Positions 36,994 to 45,172 of a stretch of 64,000 nucleotides of DNA are shown here, one piece after another. Below the pieces are notes generated by a model, which worked only from the letters and a program-made list of their open reading frames with translations, had not been told where the DNA came from and ran no database searches. The stretch's first letter is position 1. Every line of letters begins with the position of its first letter. Both the position numbers and the translations under genes were made by a program. This DNA is from Methylobacterium amylolyticum. GTDB lineage: Bacteria > Pseudomonadota > Alphaproteobacteria > Rhizobiales > Beijerinckiaceae. The stretch lies in assembly GCF_030700245.1 (NCBI RefSeq), contig NZ_JAUYZI010000002.1:186001-250000 (forward strand), read 5' to 3'.

Positions 36994-37110
36994 TCACACG
37001 ACGTGGGGCGGCAGCACCAGGAACTGGGCGTGCATGACGAGCACGGCCGCGATGCCGACCGTCCAGGCGGCGTCGATGATGCGGGTCGTCGAGGTGATCG
37101 GCTTTGTCAT
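36994..37110 (-). CDS. Candidate 38-residue membrane peptide
   Basis: An open frame of 38 codons starts at ATG 37110 and has a very good GAGGAGG ribosome site 7 bp before it. It reads MTKPITSTTRIIDAAWT, then a hydrophobic stretch of about 16 residues (VGIAAVLVMHAQFLVL), ending LPPHVV. The charge pattern and the single hydrophobic segment fit a small inner-membrane protein. It is shorter than usual gene-calling cutoffs. It lies on the same strand as the VWA protein gene upstream. Confidence 0.5.
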   Translation of the reverse strand: MTKPITSTTRIIDAAWTVGIAAVLVMHAQFLVLPPHVV

Positions 37111-37210
37111 CGTGTCCTCCTCGTCGCGGCAGCCGTGGACCGGCCGTCGGGGGGCTTATGGTTAAGCTCGGTTTCGCGATGATTGCGCCGCGTGTTGCGT
37201 GCCGGGCCCT

Positions 37211-37996
37211 TCACGGGTCGAAGCGATACCGGTCCTGCCGCCCCGTCTCCGCGCACCGGGCGGGGCTGAACGCCTGCACCGGCTGAGCGCGCGGCGCCGG
37301 CTCGGCGGCATCGGCGACCTCGCGAACGATCTTCGTGCGGATCGCCGTGGCGAACTCGCCGGGCTCGCGCACCGGCACCATGAAGGCGCCCGGCCCGCCG
37401 ATCACGCAGTCCCGGTAGTACAGGTCGAGGTCGGGGATGTCGTAGGGCCCGGTCGGGGCCTGGATCATCAGCGGCAGGCCGTTGACGACGATGCCGGCCG
37501 CCACCGCGGCATCGCGGGCCTGGACGATGTCGCGACCGTCGTTGTTCGGTCCGTCGCCGGACACGTCGATCACCTGCCGCGTCGCGGTGACCCCCGCCTC
37601 CCGCAGCAGCTTGGCCGAGAAGTCGATGGCGCCGGAGATCGAGGTCCACACCGCCCGCCGCGGCGGCGTCAGCGCCAACCGGCCGGCGAAACCCTCCGCC
37701 TCCGCGCGCGTGCCGATGATCGTCCAGGGGACGACGACGATCTGGTTGCCGTCGCCGGCCCATTCGACGTAGGTCACCGCGATGCGGCCGATGAGGCCGA
37801 GGCGGATCGCCCCCTGAACGGCCTCGGAGCGGAAGGCGGCGACGTATCCCTCGCGCTGGACCCGCTGCTCCTCGGGCTTCATCGAGAGGGACACGTCGAC
37901 GGCCAGCACCAGGGCGAGGTCGACCTCCGGATCGTCCGCCCGTGCCGGGGCCGCGAGCGCGAGGATGACGGCGGGAACGAGACGGGCGAGGCGCAT
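37211..37996 (-). CDS. DUF1194 (VWA-like) secreted protein
   Basis: The product (261 residues) has a signal peptide (residues 1-21, LVPAVILALAAPARA) and a von Willebrand A domain with the metal-ion motif DVSLSM (D-x-S-x-S) near residue 34. It continues with VTYVEWAGDGNQIVVVPWT and VIDVSGDGPNNDGR, which match DUF1194. The role is unknown; VWA proteins usually bind partners. The start is ATG at 37996. Confidence 0.85.
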   Translation of the reverse strand: MRLARLVPAVILALAAPARADDPEVDLALVLAVDVSLSMKPEEQRVQREGYVAAFRSEAVQGAIRLGLIGRIAVTYVEWAGDGNQIVVVPWTIIGTRAEAEGFAGRLALTPPRRAVWTSISGAIDFSAKLLREAGVTATRQVIDVSGDGPNNDGRDIVQARDAAVAAGIVVNGLPLMIQAPTGPYDIPDLDLYYRDCVIGGPGAFMVPVREPGEFATAIRTKIVREVADAAEPAPRAQPVQAFSPARCAETGRQDRYRFDP

Positions 37997-38147
37997 GGAC
38001 GGTCTCCGACGCGTCTTCAGTCTGCGCCGGTGAGCGGCCGGGGGGAAGGACACCGGCCCGGAGAACGGGGAGGCCGTCGGCCGGGGGGCCCGCGACAGGC
38101 CGTCGGCCTCGCGGGGCCTCGCCCGGGCAGCGAGCCGCGAGCGGGTC

Positions 38148-38441
38148 CTATTCCGGCTGGCGACGCCTGCCCCGCCCGGCCCCGGTCCCGGATTGCGACC
38201 GCTGCATGCATGCGCGATAGATCTGGGCGCCCAGGTCGTACATGGACAGCCCCTGCGGGTTCGGCGCGTTGAAGACACGGCCCTGGGCCTCGTCCCGGCA
38301 CGCGGCATCCTGCGCGCTCTTGATCGGAGGTTGGGCCTGAGCGGCGGCAGGGGTGAACGACCCGGTCGCGGTGAGCGCGATCAGAGCGACGGTCGGCGCG
38401 ATGAGGCCGACGGGCAGTGCGAAGCGGTGGGCGAGGACCAT
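38148..38441 (-). CDS. Small secreted protein of unknown function
   Basis: The product (97 residues) has a signal peptide (residues 1-36, ending SFTPAAAQA). The mature part is AACRDEAQGRVFNAPNPQGLSMYDLGAQIYRACMQRS, with two cysteines (about C48 and C78) and a basic tail. I do not recognise the family, though similar short two-Cys secreted proteins occur in Rhizobiales. ATG at 38441 matches the signal peptide. The gap 38442-38709 holds nothing visible. Confidence 0.6.
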   Translation of the reverse strand: MVLAHRFALPVGLIAPTVALIALTATGSFTPAAAQAQPPIKSAQDAACRDEAQGRVFNAPNPQGLSMYDLGAQIYRACMQRSQSGTGAGRGRRRQPE

Positions 38442-38709
38442 CGAGGCTCTCCAGCAGGATCGCCGGATGCGCCGGCGGCGTGACCCGGGCATACGCGTGC
38501 ACCGACAGGTCCGGCGTGCTGTGGAACACGCGACTTCAGATCTTCCCGTTCCTCCCAACCGCCGGATTCTGCAATCCGCCAGTCTTGGCGCATCTGCCCG
38601 CCCTCGCACATGGGCGTCGCGTCGGCGCGCGCGGCCCCCGTTCGGCCATGGTCACGCAACCGCTCCGGGTTTTCCCGGAGGCTCCACCGCTCGAAGGTCG
38701 ACCGTGTCG

Positions 38710-41463
38710 TCAAGGCTCGGCGATGAGATCCTTGATGCGCGTGGCGAGCGTCTCCAGCACGAACGGCTTGGTCAGGACCTGCACCCCGGGACGAAGGTAG
38801 CCGTTTCCCAGCACCGCGTTCTCGGCGTAGCCCGTGATGAACAGCACCTTCAGGTCCGGCCGCCGCTCACGGCCGGCATCGGCCATCTGGCGCCCGTTCA
38901 TGCCGCCAGGCAGCCCGACATCGGTGACCAGCAGATCGATGCGCACGTCCGACTGCAGCACCTTCAGTCCGGCCACGCTGTCGGCCGCCTCGATGGCCGT
39001 GTAGCCCAGATCCTCCAGCACCTCGGTGACCAGCATGCGCACCGAGGGCTCGTCGTCCACGATCAGGACCGTCTCGCCCTGACCCGCGCGCTCGACCTCG
39101 GCGAGCTTGCGGGCGACGTCGTCCGCGTCGGCCTCGCCGTAGTGGCGCGGCAGGTAGAGGCAGACCGTCGTGCCCTGCGCGAGTTCGGAATAGATCCGCA
39201 CCTGCCCGCCGGACTGACGCGCGAAGCCGTAGACCATCGACAGGCCGAGCCCGGTGCCCTCGCCCGTGGGCTTGGTGGTGAAGAAGGGCTCGAACACCTT
39301 GCCGATGATGTCCGGTGCCATGCCGGTACCGGTGTCGGTCACGCAGATGCCGAGGTATTGGCCCGGCGGCAGGTCGTGCTGGCGGGAGCCGACCGCGTCG
39401 ATCCACGTGTTGGCCGTCTCGATGGTGATGCGCCCGCCGTCCGGCATGGCGTCGCGCGCGTTGATGCAGAGGTTCAACAGCGCGTTCTCCAACTGGCCCG
39501 GGTCGATCAGCGCCGGCCACAGGCCCGCGAGACCGACGACCTCGAGGTGAATGGCCGGGCCGACCGTGCGCCGGACGAGTTCCTCCATACCCTTGACCAG
39601 ACGGTTCACGTCGGTGGGCTTGGGGTCGAGGGTCTGACGCCGGGAGAAGGCGAGCAGGCGATGCGTCAGGGCGGCGGCGCGCTTGGCCGCGCCCTGGGCG
39701 ACCGTCATGTAGCGGTCGAGGTCGCCCATTCGCCCCTGCGACATCCGGGTCTGCATCAACTCCAGCGAACCGGAGATGCCGGCCAGGAGATTGTTGAAGT
39801 CGTGCGCCAGCCCGCCCGTGAGCTGGCCCACCGCCTCCATCTTCTGCGACTGCCGCAGAGCCTCCTCGGTCTTGGCCAGCGCCTCGGCCTGCCGCTTGAT
39901 CGCGGTGACGTCGCGCACCGAGGAATAGATCAGGCCGTCGCGCGGCACCGCGTTCCAGGACAGCCAGACGTAGCCGCCGTTCTTGTGGCGGTAGCGGTTC
40001 TCGAAGGTGAGTTGAGCCTCGCCGCGCGACAGCCCGCTCGCGGCCCGCACCGTCGGCCCGACGTCGTCGGCATGGACGAAGTCGAGGAACGGCCGCGCCT
40101 TCATCTCGTCCTCGGTCCAGCCGAGCGCCCTCGGCCAAGCCGGGTTGAGACTGACGAAGTAGCCGTCGAAGTTGGCGACGCAGAGCAGGTCCGAGGATGC
40201 CTGCCAGACCTGGTCGCGCTCGGCCGTGCGGGCGGCGACCTGGCGCGCGAGATCGACCTCGGTCTGCTTGCGTGCGGTCACGTCCTGCACGAACACGTGA
40301 TAGCCGTCGACGCGCCCGTCCTTCCCGCGGCGCGGCAGGTAGCGGATCTCGGCGATGCGGGCGCGTCCATCCCGGTGTGGCCAGTCCAGCTCGAAGGTGA
40401 CGGCCTCTCCCGCCAGCGCCCGCTCCAGGAACGGCTCGCGCGCGGCGTAGGCGTCCGGGCTGAGCAGGTCGCGGACATTCCGGCCGATGACTTGGTCGGG
40501 CGGCAGGAAGAACCAGTCCTCGTAGGCCTTGTTGGCGAAGCGGTAGACGAGATCCGCGCCTATGAAGGCGATGAGCACCGGCAGCGCGTCCGCGATGAGG
40601 CGCAGCTCGCGCTCGCCGGCCTCGGCGCGCTGCTCGACCCTGCGCCGCTCGGTGATGTCGGAGAAGAAGATGGCGACCCGGTTCGCCGCGGGCTCGCCGG
40701 TGCGCAGGGCCCGCACGTCGAACCAGCGCCCGAACACGTCGGCATAGTGCTCGAAGTGCGCGGGCTCGCCGGTCAGGGCGACGCGGCCGTAGGTGTCGAA
40801 CCAGTGTCGCTCCAAGTCGGGGGCGAACTCGCTCACCCACTTGCCGGCGACGTCGGCGCCGGTCTGCCGCACGAAGGCGGGGTTCGCCTCGACGATCCGG
40901 TAGTCGACGGCGCGCGCGCCCTCGAACTTCATCTCGACGATGCAGAACCCGACCTCGATGCTCTCGAACAGGGTCCGGTAGCGCGCCTCGTTCTCGCGCA
41001 GGGCCGCCTCCGCCCGCATCCGTTCGGTGACGTCGTGCCCCTCGACGAAGATGCCGCTGACCGCGCCGTGCCCGTCCGTGATGGGCTGGTAGACGAAGTC
41101 GAGGTAGCGCTCGGTGACCGGCCCTCCCGGCACGGCCTGAGCATCGAATCTGGCCCCCGTCGCCCTGTGCGTCCGGCCGGTTCGGAAGACCGCGTCGAGG
41201 AGGTCGACATAACCCTGGGCCGCCGCCTCCGGCAGGGCCTCGGCCACGGTGCGGCCGGTCACGTCGCGGTCGTCGACGGCCCGCTGGTAGGCGGCGTTGG
41301 TCAGCGTGAAGCGATGCTCGGGGCCGCTGAGCAGGGCGATGAAGCTCGGGGCCTGCTCGAACATCTGTGCGAGCGAGGCCGAGTGCGCGCGCAGGCGGCG
41401 GACCTCGGCGACGAGTTCCTCGCGGGACAGGGTTTCCACGTCAGGGCTTTGCGGCGCGGGCAT
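38710..41463 (-). CDS. Multi-PAS hybrid histidine kinase with receiver domain
   Basis: The protein (917 residues) has an N-terminal coiled-coil-like start and four PAS-type sensor regions, with typical FVEGHDVTERM, IFFSDITERRR, VFVQDVTARKQ and IYSSVRDVTAIKR ends. A dimerisation and phospho-acceptor domain follows (GGLAHDFNNLLAGISGSLELMQ, His near residue 560), then an ATPase domain with LCINARDAMPDGG and GTGLGLSMVYGFARQSGG. The C-terminal receiver has the DDEPSVR acidic pair and phospho-acceptor DVGLPGG. No membrane segment is visible, so it is probably a soluble kinase. Its output partner is not in the window. Confidence 0.93.
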   Translation of the reverse strand: MPAPQSPDVETLSREELVAEVRRLRAHSASLAQMFEQAPSFIALLSGPEHRFTLTNAAYQRAVDDRDVTGRTVAEALPEAAAQGYVDLLDAVFRTGRTHRATGARFDAQAVPGGPVTERYLDFVYQPITDGHGAVSGIFVEGHDVTERMRAEAALRENEARYRTLFESIEVGFCIVEMKFEGARAVDYRIVEANPAFVRQTGADVAGKWVSEFAPDLERHWFDTYGRVALTGEPAHFEHYADVFGRWFDVRALRTGEPAANRVAIFFSDITERRRVEQRAEAGERELRLIADALPVLIAFIGADLVYRFANKAYEDWFFLPPDQVIGRNVRDLLSPDAYAAREPFLERALAGEAVTFELDWPHRDGRARIAEIRYLPRRGKDGRVDGYHVFVQDVTARKQTEVDLARQVAARTAERDQVWQASSDLLCVANFDGYFVSLNPAWPRALGWTEDEMKARPFLDFVHADDVGPTVRAASGLSRGEAQLTFENRYRHKNGGYVWLSWNAVPRDGLIYSSVRDVTAIKRQAEALAKTEEALRQSQKMEAVGQLTGGLAHDFNNLLAGISGSLELMQTRMSQGRMGDLDRYMTVAQGAAKRAAALTHRLLAFSRRQTLDPKPTDVNRLVKGMEELVRRTVGPAIHLEVVGLAGLWPALIDPGQLENALLNLCINARDAMPDGGRITIETANTWIDAVGSRQHDLPPGQYLGICVTDTGTGMAPDIIGKVFEPFFTTKPTGEGTGLGLSMVYGFARQSGGQVRIYSELAQGTTVCLYLPRHYGEADADDVARKLAEVERAGQGETVLIVDDEPSVRMLVTEVLEDLGYTAIEAADSVAGLKVLQSDVRIDLLVTDVGLPGGMNGRQMADAGRERRPDLKVLFITGYAENAVLGNGYLRPGVQVLTKPFVLETLATRIKDLIAEP

Positions 41464-41676
41464 GCGAGGCGGATTATCGCTTGAATGTGTCGCGCGCGAG
41501 AGGACCGCAAGCCGAGCGGGAGACGTCGCCGCGGATGCCGGACCGGATCGCAGGCGACGGCGCGATCGTCGAGGCGTGCCGCGAGGCGTGGACCTGACGG
41601 ATCGCCCCGCCGGACACCGTCACCGCCATCGCGTCGCCGACATGGGCAAACCTGCCAGAGTAAGCCGCCGTCGGTC

Positions 41677-42852
41677 CTACTCCGCGGAGAGCGGCAGGCC
41701 GGTCTCGATCAGCCGCGCCCAGAGCGAGGCGCCGTAGGGGGCGGCGGCGTCGTTGAAGTCGTAGTGCGGGTGGTGGAGGGCGGCGCTGTCGCCGTTGCCG
41801 AGGAACATGTAGGCGCCCGGCCGCCGGCCGAGCATGTAGGAGAAGTCCTCCGCCGCCATCATCGGCGCCACCGCCCGCTCGACCTGTCCCGCGCCGACCA
41901 GCGCTTCCGCCACGCCGGCCATGAAGTCCGTCTCGGACGGGTGGTTCTCGGTGACGGGGTAGCTCATCCCGAACGCCACGGTGCCGGCCGCCCCGAAGCC
42001 CCGCGCTACCTCGCTCACCAGGGTGGCGATGCGGTCCTTGACCAGGGCGCGCACGTCCTCGGACAGGGTCCGCATGGTGCCGCGCAGGGTCACGGTCTGC
42101 GGCAGCACGTTGAACGCCTCGCCCGCCTCCAGCGCGCAGACCGAGACGACGGCCGATTGCAGCGGGTCGAGGTTGCGGGCGACGATCCCCTGGAGCGCGA
42201 GGATCACGTGGCTCGCCACCAGCACGCTGTCGACGGCGGCCTGCGGCAGCGCCGCGTGGCCGCCGCGGCCCTCGATCGTGATCGTGAACCGGTCGGTCGA
42301 GGCCATGATCGGGCCGGGGCGGATGGCGAAGGTGCCGAGCGCCTGCCCCGGGATGTTGTGCATCCCGTAGACCGCCTCGATCCCGAACCGCTCCATCAGG
42401 CCGTCCTCGACCATCGCCTCGCCCCCGCCCCCGCCCTCCTCCGCCGGCTGGAAGATCAGCACCGCGGCGCCGTCGAAGGCGCGGGTCTCCGCGAGGTACT
42501 TGGCGGCGCCGAGCAGCATCGCCGTGTGCCCGTCGTGGCCGCAGGCGTGCATCCGGCCGGGCACGGTCGAGCGGTAGGGCAGGTCGCGCACCTCCTGGAT
42601 CGGCAGGGCGTCCATGTCGGCCCGCAGGCCGATCGCCCGGTTCGAGCGCGTGCCGCGCCCCCGGACAACCCCGACCACGCCGGTGCGGCCGACCCCGGTG
42701 ACGACGGCGTCGCAGCCGAAGTCGCGCAGCCGGTCCGCCACGAATCCGGCGGTGCGCTCCACGGCGTAGAGGAGTTCCGGGTGGGCGTGCAGGTCATGCC
42801 GCCACGCGGCCATCTCGGGGGCCAGCGCCTGGATGCGCGCGACGACGGGCAT
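41677..42852 (-). CDS. M20-family amidohydrolase (hippurate hydrolase type)
   Basis: The product (391 residues) has the M20D ligands HACGHDGHTAMLLGAAKYL near residue 101, the catalytic Glu in QPAEEGGGGG and the HNIPGQALGTFAIRPG segment. It is a paralogue-like relative of the enzyme at 22379-23542, with recognisable motifs shared along the length. The ATG at 42852 starts the conserved region. Substrate is unknown; the family acts on N-acyl amino acids or indole conjugates. The fused methyltransferase gene lies upstream on the same strand, 79 bp away. Confidence 0.9.
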   Translation of the reverse strand: MPVVARIQALAPEMAAWRHDLHAHPELLYAVERTAGFVADRLRDFGCDAVVTGVGRTGVVGVVRGRGTRSNRAIGLRADMDALPIQEVRDLPYRSTVPGRMHACGHDGHTAMLLGAAKYLAETRAFDGAAVLIFQPAEEGGGGGEAMVEDGLMERFGIEAVYGMHNIPGQALGTFAIRPGPIMASTDRFTITIEGRGGHAALPQAAVDSVLVASHVILALQGIVARNLDPLQSAVVSVCALEAGEAFNVLPQTVTLRGTMRTLSEDVRALVKDRIATLVSEVARGFGAAGTVAFGMSYPVTENHPSETDFMAGVAEALVGAGQVERAVAPMMAAEDFSYMLGRRPGAYMFLGNGDSAALHHPHYDFNDAAAPYGASLWARLIETGLPLSAE

Positions 42853-42931
42853 GCTCTCGGGACTCTCGCGGCCTTGAGGTTCGGCCGGTCCAGCAAAGCC
42901 GGGGCCAGCGGGCCCGTCAACGCCGCGTCGT

Positions 42932-44398
42932 TCAGAACAGCAGGCCCTGATCGACGCGCTCCTGCCGCCGGGGCCGCTGGAAGGTCGTGCCCCCGTGCTG
43001 GAACGGCGGCGCGTCGAACGCCCGCCCGTCCAGGAGCTGCTCCACCGTCCGGATCTGCAGGCGCGGATGCGCGCCCCACGGCGACACGTAGAAGCCCGCA
43101 TCCGCCGCCTCGCGCTGCATCGGCCTGGTGATCGGCTCCAGGGTGACGAGCCAGCCCATCGCCGCCTTCTCCCGCTGCACGGCGCCGGCGAGGTCGCGGA
43201 CGTCGCCCGCGTCCACGCCCCCGGACTTGACCGAGATGAGCACGCGCCGGTGCTCGCTGCCCGGGCCGCCCTCCTGGAACGTCATCTGCCCGTCGATGCC
43301 GCGGTCCGGCCCCCGGCCCTTGGCCGACTTGCGCGCGCCCACCAGCCCGAGGGCCCAGTGCTCGAACTGGTGCCGATCCTCGCCCGCGAGCTGGCACGCG
43401 TCGACGAGCGTCGTCGGCTCGCCGACGACCCGGTAGTCGCGCCCCGATTCGAGCCCGAAACCGTGCAGGAGGCGGTACTTGATCAGGTTGACCGCCAGAT
43501 GCGTGATGTCGATGCCGATCCACTGCCGCCCGAGATGCTGGGCGGCCGCGACCGCCGTCCCGCAGCCGCAGAACGGGTCGAGCACGACGTCGCCGGGCCG
43601 GCTGCTGGCCTCGATGATCCGCTCCAGCAGGGCCTGCGGCTTCTGGGTCGGGTAGCCCATCCGCTGGGTCCGGTCCGCCGGCTGGAGGCAGGGGATGCGC
43701 CAGACGTTGTCGACGGTCCGGTCCTCCTTGAGCCGGTAGATCAGGTTGCCCTCCGCGTCGCGGGCGTTCACGATCCGGCCGTCGACCTTCTTGCGCGCGA
43801 GCTGCCGCACCGGCGCGTCGCGCATCTCCCGGATCTGCTGATAGGTGAAGTCCGTCCTCACGTCCTTCACGTAGAACAGCAGCGTGTCCGTCGCCCGGGG
43901 AAACAGCCGCTTCCGGCTGTCGTGCATCTTGTTGTAGTAGTGCCAGTACAGCTCGTTGCGGAAGTTCTCCGGCCCGAACACGGCGTCCATCAGCAGCCGG
44001 AGATGCGCGCCGGCGGTGGCGTCGCAGTGGAGATAGATCGAGCCCGTGTCCTTCAGGACCCGGCGCAGCTCGACGAGGCGGGGCGCCATCATCGAGAGGT
44101 AGGCCAGCATCGGCGTGCCGCCGAGCATCTGGCGGAAGGCTTCGAGGGTGTAGCCGACCGCACCGCCCGCGTTGACCGTCCGGTCGTAGGACAGGGCCGC
44201 GGCGATGTCCCAGTCCCAGGTGTCCTCGAACGCCCTGATCTGGGCGGCCGCCTTCGAGCCGTCCTTCTCCTCGAACAGGATGTTGTAGTCGCGTCCGCTC
44301 TGGAACGGCGGGTCGAGGTAGACGAGGTCGACCGACTCGGTCGGGACATGGCGCAGCAGGATGTCGAGGTTGTCGCCGTAGTACAGCACGCTCGGCAT
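42932..44398 (-). CDS. Site-specific DNA methyltransferase fused to a PD-(D/E)xK-type nuclease domain
   Basis: The product (488 residues) has catalytic motif IV DPPF (D29-F32) and, later, AdoMet motif I FCGCGT (276-281). That order fits a beta-class DNA methyltransferase with a target-recognition region between. Residues about 340-460 form a second domain (FEHWALGLVGA, RGIDG with D369, then LISVKSG with K391, and KAAMGWLVTLEPITRPMQREAADAGFY). This matches a nuclease-like tail known on some such methyltransferases. The usual Q or E before the catalytic Lys appears to be S389, so cleavage activity is uncertain. No separate restriction gene is next to it. Confidence 0.85.
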   Translation of the reverse strand: MPSVLYYGDNLDILLRHVPTESVDLVYLDPPFQSGRDYNILFEEKDGSKAAAQIRAFEDTWDWDIAAALSYDRTVNAGGAVGYTLEAFRQMLGGTPMLAYLSMMAPRLVELRRVLKDTGSIYLHCDATAGAHLRLLMDAVFGPENFRNELYWHYYNKMHDSRKRLFPRATDTLLFYVKDVRTDFTYQQIREMRDAPVRQLARKKVDGRIVNARDAEGNLIYRLKEDRTVDNVWRIPCLQPADRTQRMGYPTQKPQALLERIIEASSRPGDVVLDPFCGCGTAVAAAQHLGRQWIGIDITHLAVNLIKYRLLHGFGLESGRDYRVVGEPTTLVDACQLAGEDRHQFEHWALGLVGARKSAKGRGPDRGIDGQMTFQEGGPGSEHRRVLISVKSGGVDAGDVRDLAGAVQREKAAMGWLVTLEPITRPMQREAADAGFYVSPWGAHPRLQIRTVEQLLDGRAFDAPPFQHGGTTFQRPRRQERVDQGLLF

Positions 44399-44551
44399 GC
44401 ACGGCCTCTCCGACGCGCCGACGGGCGCGGCCGATCGTTCGCCCTCTCGGATCGCCCGGCGGCCGGGAAGCCGGCTCCGGGATGTCCCGGAGACCGGTCT
44501 CGACCCCGAAGCGCGGTCGCCCGACGGACCCGCCTTAAGGTCAGGTCATAC

Positions 44552-44710
44552 AAACCTCAGGTTATGATCCCGTCAAGAGCGCGCGGCCTGCGTCCTGCAC
44601 CTAGCGCAGCGCTGAGGGCCGTTTTGGACCATGATTTCCTGCACATCGTGAATCGGCGGCTACGGACCCGTCCAGACTCGACCGTTCGCCCTCGTAAACC
44701 TGAGGTATGA
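44552..44710. repeat. Paired AAACCTSAGGT elements upstream of the methyltransferase
   Basis: AAACCTCAGGTTATGA (44552-44567) and AAACCTGAGGTATGA (44696-44710) are near-copies 144 bp apart in the 333-bp gap 44399-44731. Each has a small palindrome (ACCT-S-AGGT). The first lies between TTGACG (44578-44573) and TATGAC, read on the minus strand with a 20-bp spacer, a MerR-type promoter layout facing the methyltransferase gene. The elements may be operators or the ends of a small inserted piece. No coding frame is supported in this gap. Confidence 0.35.
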
Positions 44711-44731
44711 AACAGGCGAGCCGATGCCCGC

Positions 44732-45172
44732 TCACAGGTCCCGGCGCCGCGGCACGGCCCGGGGCGGATCGTCGGCGGCGAGGTCGTCGAGGATCGGGCA
44801 GTCCGGCCGCGCGTCGCCGCAGCAGGCGTCCGCGAGGTGCTCCAGGGTGCGGGCCATGGCCTCCAGCGCGTCGATGCGGCGGCGCAGGTCGGCGATCTGC
44901 GCCTGGGCGATGGCCTTCACCCCCGCGCTCGGGCGCGCCCGGTCCCGCCACAGGGCCAGCAGGTCGGCGATCGTCTCGACGCCGAAGCCGAGGTCGCGGG
45001 CCCGGCGGACGAACCGCAGGGTGTGGAGGTCGGCCGGGCCGTAGTGCCGGTAGCCGGCCTCCGTGCGCGCGGCCGGCGGCAGCAGGCCGCGCGCCTCGTA
45101 CCAGCGGATCATCTTGGCCGAGACACCGGTGCGCCGCGCCGCCTCGCCGATGGTGACGAGATCCGCGCTCAT
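44732..45172 (-). CDS. cueR: MerR-family copper regulator CueR
   Basis: The product (146 residues) has the MerR helix-turn-helix ([29 protein letters not shown], then [26 protein letters not shown]) and a dimer helix. The metal loop is [16 protein letters not shown] near the C-terminus; the Cys pattern fits the Cu(I) CueR branch. Its ATG overlaps the upstream copA stop by 4 bp (ATGA), so it is translated with copA and would activate its own operon from the copA promoter. In many bacteria cueR is divergent; here it is downstream. Confidence 0.9.
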   Translation of the reverse strand: MSADLVTIGEAARRTGVSAKMIRWYEARGLLPPAARTEAGYRHYGPADLHTLRFVRRARDLGFGVETIADLLALWRDRARPSAGVKAIAQAQIADLRRRIDALEAMARTLEHLADACCGDARPDCPILDDLAADDPPRAVPRRRDL

